Assembly: GCF_014653945.1 (NCBI RefSeq)
Contig: NZ_BNAU01000015.1
Span: 1-35,092, forward strand
Length of the DNA stretch: 35,092 nt
Source of the DNA: Amycolatopsis deserti
GTDB taxonomy: Bacteria; Actinomycetota; Actinomycetes; Mycobacteriales; Pseudonocardiaceae
Reading direction: 5' to 3'
In this document: positions 22,168 to 30,068 of the stretch, one piece after another
How positions within the stretch are numbered: position 1 is the stretch's first letter
Layout: each line of letters opens with the position of its first letter
Notes under the pieces: model-generated
What the model was told of the DNA's origin: nothing
The model's database searches: none
Seen by the model: only the letters and a program-made list of their open reading frames with translations
Made by a program: the position numbers and the translations under genes

Positions 22168-23382
22168 CTACTTCCCTCCGGTCAAGATCTCCGCGGCCCG
22201 GGCTCGTGCCCACTCCTCGGCCGCCAGTACCTCCGCGACGTCACCCGGCTCGCGACGCCACTCGTCGGCGGCCTCCACCACCTGGGTAACAGTGTCCACA
22301 ATCGCCGTGAAGCCGGCGTTCTGCGTCAGGAACGCCTCGACGCACACCTCGTTGGCCGCGTTGTAGACCGCGGGCAGGCAGCCGCCCACGGTACCGGCGT
22401 GCCGGGCCAGCTCGACCGCCGGGAAGGCCTCGTTGTCCAGCGGTTCGAACGTCCACTGGGTGGCCTGGTCCCAGCGGCAGGCCGGGGCCGCGCCGGGTAC
22501 CCGGTCCGGCCAGTTCAGGGCCAGCGCGATCGGCAGGCGCATGTCCGGCGGGCTGGCCTGGGCCAGCGTGGAGCCGTCGGTGAAGGTGATCATCGAGTGC
22601 ACGATCGACTGCGGGTGGACGACCACGTCGATCTTCTCGCACGCGACGCCGAACAGCAGGCTCGCCTCGATCAGCTCCAGGCCCTTGTTGACCAGGGTTG
22701 CGGAGTTGATCGTGATGAGGCGGCCCATCGACCAGGTCGGGTGGGCCAGGGCGTCGGCGACCGTGACGTTCGCCAGGTCGGCGCGCTTGCGGCCGCGGAA
22801 CGGCCCGCCCGAGGCGGTCAGCACGAAGCGGTCGACCTCCTCGGCGCGGCCGCCGCGCAGGGCCTGGGCCATCGCCGAGTGCTCGGAGTCGACCGGGACG
22901 AGCTGGCCGGGCTTGGCCTGCCTGAGCACGAGCGGCCCGCCGGCGATCAGCGACTCCTTGTTCGCCAGGGCCAGCGTCGCGCCGGTTTCCAGGGCCTTGA
23001 GCGTCGGTTCCAGGCCCTGGGAGCCGGGCAGGCCGTTGAGGACGACGTCGACACCGACCGTGTTGATCAGCTCGAGGACGGCGTCGCGGCCGGCGAAGAT
23101 GCGCGGCAGTTTGAACTCGCCCCGCGAGTAGCCGCGCTTCTGGGCCTCGGCGTACAGCGCGAGCTGCAGGTCCTCGACGACCGTGGGTCTCGTCACTGCC
23201 ACGGCGTCCACTTCGTGGGCCAGCGCCTGGGCCGCGAGCAGCGCCGGATCGGAGCCGCCGGCGGCGAGGCCCGCGACGCGGAAGAGGTGCTGGTTGCGGA
23301 CGGCGACGTCGAGGGCCTGCGTGCCGATCGAGCCGGTCGAGCCGAGCACGAGGACGGTGCGGGGTGCGTTCATCGGGGTCAT
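22168..23382 (-). CDS. 1-deoxy-D-xylulose 5-phosphate reductoisomerase (Dxr/IspC)
   Basis: A 404-residue NADPH- and metal-dependent enzyme of the MEP pathway that makes MEP from DXP. Key parts: GSTGSIG for NADPH, ANKESLI, the metal/substrate segment PVDSEHSA, ASGGPFRG, and HPTWSMGRLITINSATLVNKGLELIEA, then VHPQSIVHSMI. Start choice is uncertain: ATG at 23409, 23382 or 23373; 23382 is taken as a compromise since none has a clear ribosome binding site. The essential core begins at PRTVLVLGSTGSIG. It heads the dxr-rseP-ispG operon and is divergent from the DUF2631 gene. Confidence 0.95.
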   Translation of the reverse strand: MTPMNAPRTVLVLGSTGSIGTQALDVAVRNQHLFRVAGLAAGGSDPALLAAQALAHEVDAVAVTRPTVVEDLQLALYAEAQKRGYSRGEFKLPRIFAGRDAVLELINTVGVDVVLNGLPGSQGLEPTLKALETGATLALANKESLIAGGPLVLRQAKPGQLVPVDSEHSAMAQALRGGRAEEVDRFVLTASGGPFRGRKRADLANVTVADALAHPTWSMGRLITINSATLVNKGLELIEASLLFGVACEKIDVVVHPQSIVHSMITFTDGSTLAQASPPDMRLPIALALNWPDRVPGAAPACRWDQATQWTFEPLDNEAFPAVELARHAGTVGGCLPAVYNAANEVCVEAFLTQNAGFTAIVDTVTQVVEAADEWRREPGDVAEVLAAEEWARARAAEILTGGK

Positions 23383-23476
23383 TGTCGCGAACCCGTCCGA
23401 GCGGGTCATCGGCGCGGGGCCGGTCGCGGTGTGGAATCATCCGGTTGGACGTTCAGCAGGGCCTGGAGGAGTGATC

Positions 23477-23746
23477 GTGGCGAGCAAGGCGGTCGAGAAG
23501 CGGCGGCAGGCCGCGCCGGCGAAGGTGGACCCGCGGGACGAGCCGTCGGCCGAGTGGGGCTGGCACGGCGGGTTCCCGAAGGGCGGGCGCATCGCGGGCT
23601 GGGTCACGGTGGTCGTGCTGCTGGCGATGATCTACAACAACCACGAGAACAACACCGAGAACGTGTGGCTGGTCGGTATCGCGATCGCCATCGTGATCGG
23701 GCTGCTGTGGGAGATCAAGAAGAAGCGCACGGCCTGGCGCCGCTGA
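23477..23746 (+). CDS. DUF2631 small membrane protein
   Basis: An 89-residue actinobacterial protein of unknown function. The N-terminal 30 residues are charged (ASKAVEKRRQAAPAKVDPRD, then PSAEWGWHGG), followed by two likely membrane helices: RIAGWVTVVVLLAMIYNN and VWLVGIAIAIVIGLLWEI, with a very short acidic/Asn loop between and a basic end (KKKRTAWRR), so both ends are probably cytoplasmic. DUF2631 genes commonly neighbour dxr in actinobacteria. GGAGGA lies 6 bases before GTG 23477; a GTG at 23471 overlaps it. A strong terminator follows. Confidence 0.9.
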   Translation: MASKAVEKRRQAAPAKVDPRDEPSAEWGWHGGFPKGGRIAGWVTVVVLLAMIYNNHENNTENVWLVGIAIAIVIGLLWEIKKKRTAWRR

Positions 23747-23756
23747 GAACCTGACG

Positions 23757-23785
23757 AAGGGGCCCCTGGCGAGGGGCCCCTTTTT
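23757..23785 (+). terminator. Rho-independent terminator after the DUF2631 gene
   Basis: AAGGGGCCCC (23757-23766) and GGGGCCCCTT (23773-23782) form a perfect 10-bp stem with a 6-base loop, followed by a T run to 23785. It begins 10 bp after the DUF2631 stop. In reverse it is also AA-to-TT symmetric, so it may also insulate against the minus-strand HNH gene. Confidence 0.93.
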
Positions 23786-23873
23786 GTGCGCGCGGTCAGC
23801 CCTCGAACGGCACAGCCGACGGCGGTCGGCTAGCGGAAGTCCTCCATCCTCGCGGCTGCTTGGTTCAAATCGT

Positions 23874-24422
23874 TCACCACACCCGGCAGAACCTCAGCCG
23901 CATCGCAAGCCTGCTGACGCTCGTGTTGAAGCTGCCGTTGCCGAAGACTTCCGCCGCGAACGACAGAATTCGCGCCGAATGTGCATCGACACCAACACTG
24001 GTATCAGCCATCGTCGCGATGACTTGCTTCAACTCGGTCACTGTCTCGGCAGTGACCTCGCCCGTCTGTTCGAGGCGCTTCGTGATTGCTTCGAAGCGAT
24101 TGAGAGGTGGCTCGGCGATCTCGGTCAGCAGCCGCATCAACTCGTCCATGTTCAGCACAGTCAACCGATTCAGGACCGAGTTCTGCGCACCCTCGTGCAC
24201 CGTCTTCCATCTCTTCAGCTCTTCAGGTGGGTGTCGTTTCTCATCCTCATCAACTTCGGCATGATGGGCCAGACACAGCAGAAGGAGGTTGGCGAAGGAG
24301 TCCCGCTCCGCCGGGCGCAGGCCGGGCCGGTACCGAGCGGCGCCCGGCTTGACACCAAAAATGTGCGCGACTTGAGAGTTCTTCTTGTAAACGCCGGGAC
24401 GTACCTCGAGCACCACCGGCAT
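23874..24422 (-). CDS. HNH-nuclease-like protein, 5' end probably damaged
   Basis: A 182-residue protein in a stretch of visibly lower GC and different codon use than its neighbours. The first half matches HNH proteins: AHIFG (His20), NLLLLC with a zinc-type Cys50, LAHHAEVD (His53/54, Asp58) and the late WKTVHE. The second half is helical with coiled-coil character (MDELMRLLTEIAEPPLNRFE...) and unknown. The expected first zinc knuckle, C-APGC, is encoded in frame just upstream (24429-24446), but that stretch has no ATG/GTG/TTG start before a stop. Removing one base near ATGTTGTGC would give MCAPGCAMPVV. So it is a frameshifted or truncated HNH gene, or starts at this internal ATG without the knuckle. 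Confidence 0.6.
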   Translation of the reverse strand: MPVVLEVRPGVYKKNSQVAHIFGVKPGAARYRPGLRPAERDSFANLLLLCLAHHAEVDEDEKRHPPEELKRWKTVHEGAQNSVLNRLTVLNMDELMRLLTEIAEPPLNRFEAITKRLEQTGEVTAETVTELKQVIATMADTSVGVDAHSARILSFAAEVFGNGSFNTSVSRLAMRLRFCRVW

Positions 24423-24441
24423 TGCGCAACCTGGCGCACAA

Positions 24442-24477
24442 CATGACCTGACCGTACGTGAGAAAACGACGTCGCTT
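24442..24477 (-). promoter_or_regulatory. Candidate promoter of the HNH gene
   Basis: On the minus strand TTGAAG, an 18-bp spacer and TACGGT are followed 6 bases later by ATG (the ATG TTG TGC codons). This would make a leaderless transcript starting at that ATG, which is one base out of frame with the HNH reading frame. It supports the view that the original start was ATG-TGT-GCG and that a base has been gained. Confidence 0.35.
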
Positions 24478-24506
24478 CAATGAGCTGCGTATGCAGCACC
24501 CTTCGA

Positions 24507-25613
24507 TCAGCCCTCCGCGGCGAGCTGCCCGCACGCCGCCGCGATCTCCTGGCCCCGCGTGTCGCGCACCGTGCAGGTGACTCCGCCCTCGTTGACGCGC
24601 CGCACGAACTCCCGTTCCACCGGCTTCGGGGACGCGTCCCACTTCGAGCCGGGCGTCGGGTTCAGCGGGATCAGGTTCACGTGCACCAGCTGGCCCAGGT
24701 GCTTGCGCAGCCGCTTCGCCAGCAGGTCCGCCCGCCAGGGCTGGTCGTTCACGTCCCGGATCAGCGCGTATTCGATCGACACGCGGCGGCCGGTCGAGTC
24801 GGCGTAGTACCGCGCCGCCTCCAGGACCTCGTCCACCGGCCACCGGTTGTTGACCGGCACCAGCGTGTCCCGCAGCTCGTCGTCCGGCGTGTGCAGCGAC
24901 ACCGCGAGCCGGACCTGCATCTTCTCGTCCGCCAGGCGCCGGATCGCCGGGGCGAGCCCGACCGTGGACACCGTGACCGACCGCTGCGAGATGCCCAGCC
25001 CGTTCGGCGCCGGGTCGGTGATGCGCCGCACCGCGGCCACCACCCGCTTGTAGTTCGCCAGCGGCTCGCCCATGCCCATGAACACGATGTTCGACAGCCG
25101 CCCCGGGCCGCCGGGCATCAACCCGTCCCGCATGACCGCGGCGGCCGACCGGACCTGATCGACGATCTCCGCGGTGGACAGGTTCCGGGTCAGCCCCGCC
25201 TGGCCGGTGGCGCAGAACGGGCACGCCATGCCGCAGCCGGCCTGGCTGGAGATGCACAGCGTCGCGCGGTCCGGGTACCGCATCAGGACGCTCTCCAGCA
25301 GCGTGCCGTCGTGCGCGCGCCACAGCGTCTTGCGCGTCGTGCCGTCGTCGCAGGCGAGCGCGCGCACCTCGGTGAGCAGGGGCGGCATCAGCTCGGACAC
25401 CAGCCGCTCGCGCGACGCGGCCGGGATGTCGGTCATCGCGGCCGGGTCGGCGGTCAGGCGGGCGAAGTAGTGGTTCGACAGCTGCTTGGCGCGGAACGGC
25501 TTCTCGCCGAGGTCGCTGACGGCCGCCGCGCGTTCGGCGGCGGTCAGGTCGGCGAGGTGGCGAGGCGGAAGCCCGCGACGAGGCGCGTCGAAAACCAAGG
25601 GGAGGGCAGTCAT
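24507..25613 (-). CDS. 23S rRNA/tRNA adenine-C2 methyltransferase RlmN
   Basis: A 368-residue radical-SAM methyltransferase that modifies A2503 of 23S rRNA and A37 of some tRNAs. The cluster motif CxxxCxxC is Cys127/131/134 in CGMACPFC. The catalytic pair is Cys120 (TLCISSQ) and Cys361 (AACGQL), matching E. coli Cys118 and Cys355. SLHTPDDELR and IPLNPTPGSKW are family signatures. ATG 25613 follows GGAAGG. It is divergent from the PadR gene; in many actinobacteria rlmN lies beside cdsA, while here four genes separate them. Confidence 0.95.
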   Translation of the reverse strand: MTALPLVFDAPRRGLPPRHLADLTAAERAAAVSDLGEKPFRAKQLSNHYFARLTADPAAMTDIPAASRERLVSELMPPLLTEVRALACDDGTTRKTLWRAHDGTLLESVLMRYPDRATLCISSQAGCGMACPFCATGQAGLTRNLSTAEIVDQVRSAAAVMRDGLMPGGPGRLSNIVFMGMGEPLANYKRVVAAVRRITDPAPNGLGISQRSVTVSTVGLAPAIRRLADEKMQVRLAVSLHTPDDELRDTLVPVNNRWPVDEVLEAARYYADSTGRRVSIEYALIRDVNDQPWRADLLAKRLRKHLGQLVHVNLIPLNPTPGSKWDASPKPVEREFVRRVNEGGVTCTVRDTRGQEIAAACGQLAAEG

Positions 25614-25643
25614 AGCCCTTCCATTGTTCCACGACCTGCGGCC

Positions 25644-25687
25644 TTGCTTTCCGACTGTTTCCGATATATCGTGAACATGTCGGAACA
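25644..25687 (+). promoter_or_regulatory. padR promoter with overlapping palindromes
   Basis: TTGCTT (25644-25649), a 17-bp spacer and TATCGT (25667-25672) form a promoter for padR. CGATATATCG (25662-25671), a perfect AT-rich palindrome, overlaps the -10. A wider inverted repeat, TGTTTCCGA (25656-25664) and TCGGAACA (25680-25687), encloses it. Such sites next to a PadR gene usually mean autorepression. rlmN, divergent and 31 bp away, could be affected as well. Confidence 0.55.
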
Positions 25688-25706
25688 GTACGGAAGGAGA
25701 ACCGAC

Positions 25707-26324
25707 ATGAGACACGGACATTTCCCCCCGCCGCACGGGCGGCCCGCCTTCGGCCCGTTCGCCCGCGGTGGTTTCGGAGAGTTCCCCCCGGGCTGGGGCC
25801 CGGGCGGTCCGCGCGGCGAGTTCCGGGGACGCGGTCCCCGTGGCCCGCACCGCGGGCGGCGAGGACGGCGGGGCGACGTGCGCGCCGCCATCCTCGCCCT
25901 GCTGGCCGAGCAGCCCCGGCACGGTTACGAGATCATCAGCGAGATCGCCGAGCGCAGCGGCGGCTTCTGGCGGCCGAGCCCCGGCTCGGTCTACCCGACC
26001 CTGCAGCTGATGGCCGACGAAGGCCTGGTCGTGGCCCGCGAGGACGGCGGCAAGCGCCTGTTCGAGCTGACCGACGCCGGCCGTGAGGCGGCCGCGAACC
26101 AGGACGGGAAGCCGCCGTGGGAGCAGATCGCCTCCGACGTCGACCCGAACGAGGTCGACCTGCGCAAGGCGGGCGCCATGCTGGCCGCCGCCGCGGTCCA
26201 GGTGTCCCAGGCGGGGACGCCGGGTCAGAAGCGGCGCGCCGCGGAGATCCTCAACGAGGCCCGTCGCTCGATCTACGCCGTGCTCGGCGAGATCGACACC
26301 GACGACGAGGACGACGAGGAGTGA
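25707..26324 (+). CDS. PadR-family transcriptional regulator
   Basis: A 205-residue PadR protein. Residues 1-55 are a His/Pro/Gly/Arg-rich low-complexity lead (MRHGHFPPPHGRPAFGPFAR). The winged helix is at about 56-130: RGDVRAAILALLAEQPRHGY, then EIISEIAERSGGFWRPSPGS and VYPTLQLMADEGLVVARED. The C-terminal helical region ends in an acidic run (DTDDEDDEE). PadR proteins typically repress efflux or stress genes; no transporter is adjacent, so the target may be itself. AAGGAGA lies 7 bases before ATG 25707; an ATG at 25677 is within the palindromic promoter. It overlaps the convergent methyltransferase by 52 bp. Confidence 0.9.
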   Translation: MRHGHFPPPHGRPAFGPFARGGFGEFPPGWGPGGPRGEFRGRGPRGPHRGRRGRRGDVRAAILALLAEQPRHGYEIISEIAERSGGFWRPSPGSVYPTLQLMADEGLVVAREDGGKRLFELTDAGREAAANQDGKPPWEQIASDVDPNEVDLRKAGAMLAAAAVQVSQAGTPGQKRRAAEILNEARRSIYAVLGEIDTDDEDDEE

Positions 26325-27103
26325 CCGGGCAGCACGAGGCCGGCGGGCTTGTCGCGGACCAGAACGCGATAGCCCACCGGCACCGTGAAGCCCGCCCCGT
26401 GCCGGCCGCGCGATCCGTTGTCCCGTAGGACCTCTTCGATCGCGCGGTCGGCCACCTCCGGGCTGAACTCGATGCGCAGCACCGCGGCGAGGCTCTCGGA
26501 GTCGTCGAACCGCCACTTCGCCGTCAGGCGACGGCAGCGGAAACCCTGGCCCGCGAAGAACGCGTCGACCGCGGCCGGGTCGTAGTCGGGCAGATCGGCC
26601 CGCATCCAGCGACCGTACGGCTCACTGGACACATCAAGATCGACGATCGCCAGCACTCCCCCGGGCCGCAGCACGCGGTCCGCCTCGCGCAGACCGGGTT
26701 CGCAGCCCGGGCCGAAGAAGTACGCGGTGCGCGCGTGCACGACGTCGGCACTCGCGTCCGGGACCGGGATCAGCTGCGCGGAACCCCGCAGCACCCGCAC
26801 CGAGGACAGCCCGGCGACCCGGCGTTCCGCCCGGCGCACCAGCGGTTCGTGCGGCTCGACGCCGATCACCGACCGCGCCGCCTCGGCGAAGCGGGGCAGG
26901 TGAAAACCGTCCCCGCAGCCGACGTCCAGAACGTCCTTGCCCTGCCACGGGCATTCCTCGGCCAGCACCCGCCAGATGTCGCCGTCGACGTCCTGCGCGC
27001 GGTTCTCCAGCTCATAGGTGTCCGGGTAGTACCAGATGTTGGGGCTGGGCAGGACGTCCGCCCGGGACGTGGTCCGCTGCCCACGCCGGGCGATCTTCCA
27101 CAC
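26273..27103 (-). CDS. Class I SAM-dependent methyltransferase
   Basis: A 276-residue methyltransferase of the UbiE/COQ5 type. Motif I is DVLDVGCGDGF at about 57-67, the acidic SAM contact is GVEPHE, motif post-I includes PDASADVVHARTAYFFGPG, and LREADRVLRPGGVLAIVDLD is motif III. The substrate is unknown. The C-terminal tail (GHSSSSSSSVSISPSTA) is read from the opposite strand of the PadR acidic tail and is unlikely to fold. The GTG start at 27103 has TATCCT 6 bases upstream, suggesting a leaderless mRNA. Confidence 0.85.
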   Translation of the reverse strand: MWKIARRGQRTTSRADVLPSPNIWYYPDTYELENRAQDVDGDIWRVLAEECPWQGKDVLDVGCGDGFHLPRFAEAARSVIGVEPHEPLVRRAERRVAGLSSVRVLRGSAQLIPVPDASADVVHARTAYFFGPGCEPGLREADRVLRPGGVLAIVDLDVSSEPYGRWMRADLPDYDPAAVDAFFAGQGFRCRRLTAKWRFDDSESLAAVLRIEFSPEVADRAIEEVLRDNGSRGRHGAGFTVPVGYRVLVRDKPAGLVLPGHSSSSSSSVSISPSTA

Positions 27104-27187
27104 ACCGCAAGGATAAATGAAAGGTTGCCCGGAAAGCGCTTCGCGTTCGGCTTAGACTTGCTGCCCTCCCCACCGATCGGAGGCGGT

Positions 27188-28030
27188 ATGTCCGTCGGAT
27201 CTTCGGCCCCGTCCGTTCTGCCGTCCGGGGTCCCGTGCTGGGTCGAGCTCGCCACCGTGGACGAGGCGGCGTCCCACCGGTTCTACGAGGGCCTCTTCGG
27301 CTGGACGTACGTGCTCAGCCGAGATCCCGCCACCCGCACCGGCCGGTACCTGATCGGCACGCTGGAGGGCGTGCCGGTGGGTGGTCTCTACCAGGCGGCG
27401 CCCGGGCAGGCGAGCGCGTGGATGGTCAACATCTCGGTGCACAACGCGCACGCGGCGGCGAACTGGGTGCAGCGGCTCGGCGGCGTCGTCACGCTCGAAC
27501 CGACAGTGCTGCCGCACCGCGGGTGCATCCTGCACGGCGTCGAGCCCTCCGGCGCGCCGTTCGTGCTGTGGCAGCCGCCGCCGGATTGGGCGTTCGCGGC
27601 CGGCTATCCGAACACCTTCTCCGGCGCCGACCTCAACACCCGCGACGGCGAGGCCGCGGACGGCTTCTTCACCCGGCTCTTCTCGTACACCAGCCTGCAG
27701 GTGGGCGACCACCGCGGCATCGACTACGTGGAATGGCGGCTGGACCAGGAACCGGTGCTGTACCGGTACGTGATGGGGCCCGAGTACCCGCCGCAGGCGC
27801 CGCCGCACTGGATGGTGTACTTCGGAGTCGACCCCGCCCGCGGGACGGACGCGACGGCGGGCCACGCGCTGATGCTGGGTGGCACCGTGCTGGTGGAGCC
27901 CTACGACACGCCGTGGGGCCGGATCGCGATCCTCGCCGACCCGGCCGGTGCGGTGTTCTCGGTCATCGACCACTCGCGCGTGAGCGAGGGCTGGGGGCGC
28001 GCCGAGGTGGACGACCCCTACGACGACTGA
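27188..28030 (+). CDS. Two-domain VOC/glyoxalase-fold protein
   Basis: A 280-residue protein with two VOC modules: the first from about 12 to 135 (GVPCWVELATVDEAASHRFYEGLFGW...) and the second from about 142 to 270 (NTFSGADLNTRDGEAADGFFTRLFSY... DPAGAVFSVIDH). This double form is widespread in Streptomyces and Amycolatopsis, often called hydroxylase or glyoxalase without proof. Metal ligands are not complete, so it may bind rather than turn over its ligand. GGAGG lies 4-5 bases before ATG 27188. A GNAT gene follows 37 bp downstream on the same strand. Confidence 0.87.
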   Translation: MSVGSSAPSVLPSGVPCWVELATVDEAASHRFYEGLFGWTYVLSRDPATRTGRYLIGTLEGVPVGGLYQAAPGQASAWMVNISVHNAHAAANWVQRLGGVVTLEPTVLPHRGCILHGVEPSGAPFVLWQPPPDWAFAAGYPNTFSGADLNTRDGEAADGFFTRLFSYTSLQVGDHRGIDYVEWRLDQEPVLYRYVMGPEYPPQAPPHWMVYFGVDPARGTDATAGHALMLGGTVLVEPYDTPWGRIAILADPAGAVFSVIDHSRVSEGWGRAEVDDPYDD

Positions 28031-28054
28031 GTCCCCGCTCTCCCGGGCGTGCGA

Positions 28055-28060
28055 TAGGTT
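28055..28060 (+). promoter_or_regulatory. Leaderless-type -10 for the GNAT gene
   Basis: TAGGTT fits TANNNT and ends exactly 7 bases before GTG 28068, with no Shine-Dalgarno sequence. This gives the GNAT gene its own likely leaderless promoter inside the 37-bp gap after the VOC gene. Confidence 0.4.
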
Positions 28061-28067
28061 CGCCGCC

Positions 28068-28589
28068 GTGTTCGACGCCTGGCCACCTGCTCCGATCAAG
28101 ACCGAGCGGCTCGTGCTCCGCGAATCCGAGGCGCGGGACCGGGCGGCGTTCGTCGAGCTGTTCGCCTCACCGGAGGTGGGCACCTACCTCGGTGGCGCGC
28201 GAGCGCGGGACGAGCTGGAGCGCACGGTGCCGGAGGTGCCCGGGCGGCGCCCCGGTCTGTTCGTGGCCGATCTCGACGGCGCGATGATCGGCATGGTCAC
28301 GCTCGACCGCCGCGACGCGGAGCGCCCGGGTCACGTCCGCCCGGAGGCGGGGGAGGCCGAACTCGGCTACCTGTTCTTGCCCCAGGCGTGGGGACGCGGG
28401 TACGCCGCCGAGGCCTGCGCCGCGGTGCTCGGCTGGTTCGCCGGCGCGGTTCCCGGCGAACCGGTGGTGCTGTGCACCCAGACCGCCAACGACCGCGCGA
28501 TGCGGCTCGCGGCGAAGCTGGGCTTCACCGAGGTGGCGCGGTTCGAGGAGTACGGCGCCGAGCAGTGGTTCGGCGTGTGGTCGAGCTAG
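28068..28589 (+). CDS. RimJ/RimL-type GNAT N-acetyltransferase
   Basis: A 173-residue GNAT protein. IKTERLVLRESEARDRAAFVELF is the classic RimJ/RimL opening, GEAELGYLFLPQAWGRGYAAEACAAVL holds the acetyl-CoA loop (WGRGYA), and TANDRAMRLAAKLGFTEVARF is the C-terminal signature. It could acetylate protein N-termini or small molecules such as antibiotics; sequence alone does not decide. Start GTG 28068 is supported by the leaderless -10. The stop overlaps the convergent cdsA stop by 4 bp. Confidence 0.9.
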   Translation: MFDAWPPAPIKTERLVLRESEARDRAAFVELFASPEVGTYLGGARARDELERTVPEVPGRRPGLFVADLDGAMIGMVTLDRRDAERPGHVRPEAGEAELGYLFLPQAWGRGYAAEACAAVLGWFAGAVPGEPVVLCTQTANDRAMRLAAKLGFTEVARFEEYGAEQWFGVWSS

Positions 28590-29467
28590 TTCAGGAACGC
28601 GGACAGCAGCAGGAACGACACCACGGCCGACGGCAGCAGTGAGTCGAGCCGGTCCATCAGGCCGCCGTGCCCGGGCAGCAGCGTCCCCATGTCCTTGATG
28701 CCCAGGTCCCGCTTCATCAGCGACTCGACCAGGTCGCCCAGCGTCGCGGTCAGCACGATCGCCACGCCGAACACCACGCCCTGCCACACCTGCCCGTCGA
28801 GCAGCAGCGTCAGCGTCAGCGAACCCGCGATGACCCCCGCGACCAGCGAGCCGCTGAAGCCCTCCCAGGTCTTCTTCGGACTGATCGACGGCGCCATCGG
28901 GTGCTTGCCCTTGAGGACACCGGCGATGTAGCCGCCGGTGTCCGACGCGACGACGCCGATCAGGAACGCCAGCACCCGGCCCACCCCGTCGGCGGGCGGG
29001 ACCAGCATCGCCGCGAACGCGCCGAACAGCGGCAGGTACGCGGCGGTGAAGACGGACGCGCTGATGTCCCGCAGGTAGCTCTCGGCCCCGCCGGGCAGGC
29101 GCCACAGCAGGCAGGCCAGAACGGTGACCGCGAACGCGATCAGCGCGCCCTCGTACCCGAACGGCCAGGCCAGCCAGATCATCGCCTGACCGCCGGCCAG
29201 CAGCGGGACCAGCGCGAGGCGGATCCCGGCGGCACGGCGGAGCGCCTGCGCGAACTCGTACGTGCCGACGGCGATCGCCGCCGCGATGATCCCGATGAAC
29301 AGGTACCGCACGGTGAGCAGCGACACGAGGATCGCCGCGCCCAGCAGCAGCCCGACACCGATCGCCGCGGGAAGGTTGCGTCCCGCCCGCGACGCTTTCT
29401 TGGCCGGTTCGGCCGGCTCCGCAGAAGCCACGGGGGCCTTCTCGCGTTCTTCGCTCACCGGGGGCAT
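28586..29467 (-). CDS. Phosphatidate cytidylyltransferase (CdsA)
   Basis: A 293-residue integral membrane enzyme that makes CDP-diacylglycerol from phosphatidic acid and CTP for phospholipid synthesis. A charged 30-residue N-terminus precedes about eight hydrophobic segments. The family signature is residues 244-275 (GDLVESLMKRDLGIKDMGTL, continuing LPGHGGLMDRLDS), and SDTGGYIAG is also conserved. Its ATG overlaps the frr stop by one base (TGATG), so translation is coupled. It is the last gene of the rpsB-tsf-pyrH-frr-cdsA block. Confidence 0.95.
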   Translation of the reverse strand: MPPVSEEREKAPVASAEPAEPAKKASRAGRNLPAAIGVGLLLGAAILVSLLTVRYLFIGIIAAAIAVGTYEFAQALRRAAGIRLALVPLLAGGQAMIWLAWPFGYEGALIAFAVTVLACLLWRLPGGAESYLRDISASVFTAAYLPLFGAFAAMLVPPADGVGRVLAFLIGVVASDTGGYIAGVLKGKHPMAPSISPKKTWEGFSGSLVAGVIAGSLTLTLLLDGQVWQGVVFGVAIVLTATLGDLVESLMKRDLGIKDMGTLLPGHGGLMDRLDSLLPSAVVSFLLLSAFLN

Positions 29468-30024
29468 CAGACCTCGAGCAGCTCGGTTTCCTTGTGTTTG
29501 ACGAGCTCGTCGACCTTCGCCACGTAGTTGTCGGTCAGGTGCTGCAGTTCCTTCTCCGCGCGCGCGACCTCGTCCTCACCGGCCTCGCCGTCCTTGGCGA
29601 TGCGGTCCAGCTCTTCCTTGGCCTTGCGGCGCACCCCGCGGATGTGGACCTTGGCGTCCTCGCCCTTGGACTTGACCATCTTCACCATCTCCTTGCGCCG
29701 CTCCTCGGTGAGCTGCGGGATGGTGATGCGGATGATCTGCCCGTCGTTGGACGGGTTGACGCCCAGGTCGGACTCGCGGATGGCCTTCTCGATCGCGCCG
29801 AGCTGCCCCTGGTCGTAGGGCTTGACGATCACCATGCGGGCCTCGGGGATGTTGACCCCGGCCACCTGGTTCAGCGGCATCGTCGACCCGTACGCCTCGA
29901 CCATGATCCGGGCGAACATGCCCGGGTTCGCCCGGCCGGTCCGCACCGACGACAGATCCTCCTTGGCGAAGGACACCGCTTTTTCCATCTTCTCCTCGGC
30001 GTCGAGGAGGGTCTCGTCGATCAC
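29467..30024 (-). CDS. Ribosome recycling factor
   Basis: A 185-residue protein that, with EF-G, splits post-termination ribosomes. It shows the full family pattern: DAEEKMEKAVSFAKEDLSSVRTGRANPGMF at the start, the central domain NIPEARMVIVKPYDQGQLGAIEKAI and IRITIPQLTEERRKEMVK, and a helical C-terminus ending TDNYVAKVDELVKHKETELLEV. The GTG start follows GGGAG. It sits 44 bp after pyrH and overlaps cdsA by one base. Confidence 0.98.
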   Translation of the reverse strand: MIDETLLDAEEKMEKAVSFAKEDLSSVRTGRANPGMFARIMVEAYGSTMPLNQVAGVNIPEARMVIVKPYDQGQLGAIEKAIRESDLGVNPSNDGQIIRITIPQLTEERRKEMVKMVKSKGEDAKVHIRGVRRKAKEELDRIAKDGEAGEDEVARAEKELQHLTDNYVAKVDELVKHKETELLEV

Positions 30025-30068
30025 GGCTACTCCCGTTGTCTGTGCTGTTGTTCCCGGTCCCCCGGCGG

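Noticed and set aside
23874..24422. HNH gene as part of a complete retron or restriction system
   Set aside because: No reverse transcriptase, methyltransferase, ATPase or specificity gene lies next to it; the neighbours are housekeeping genes.
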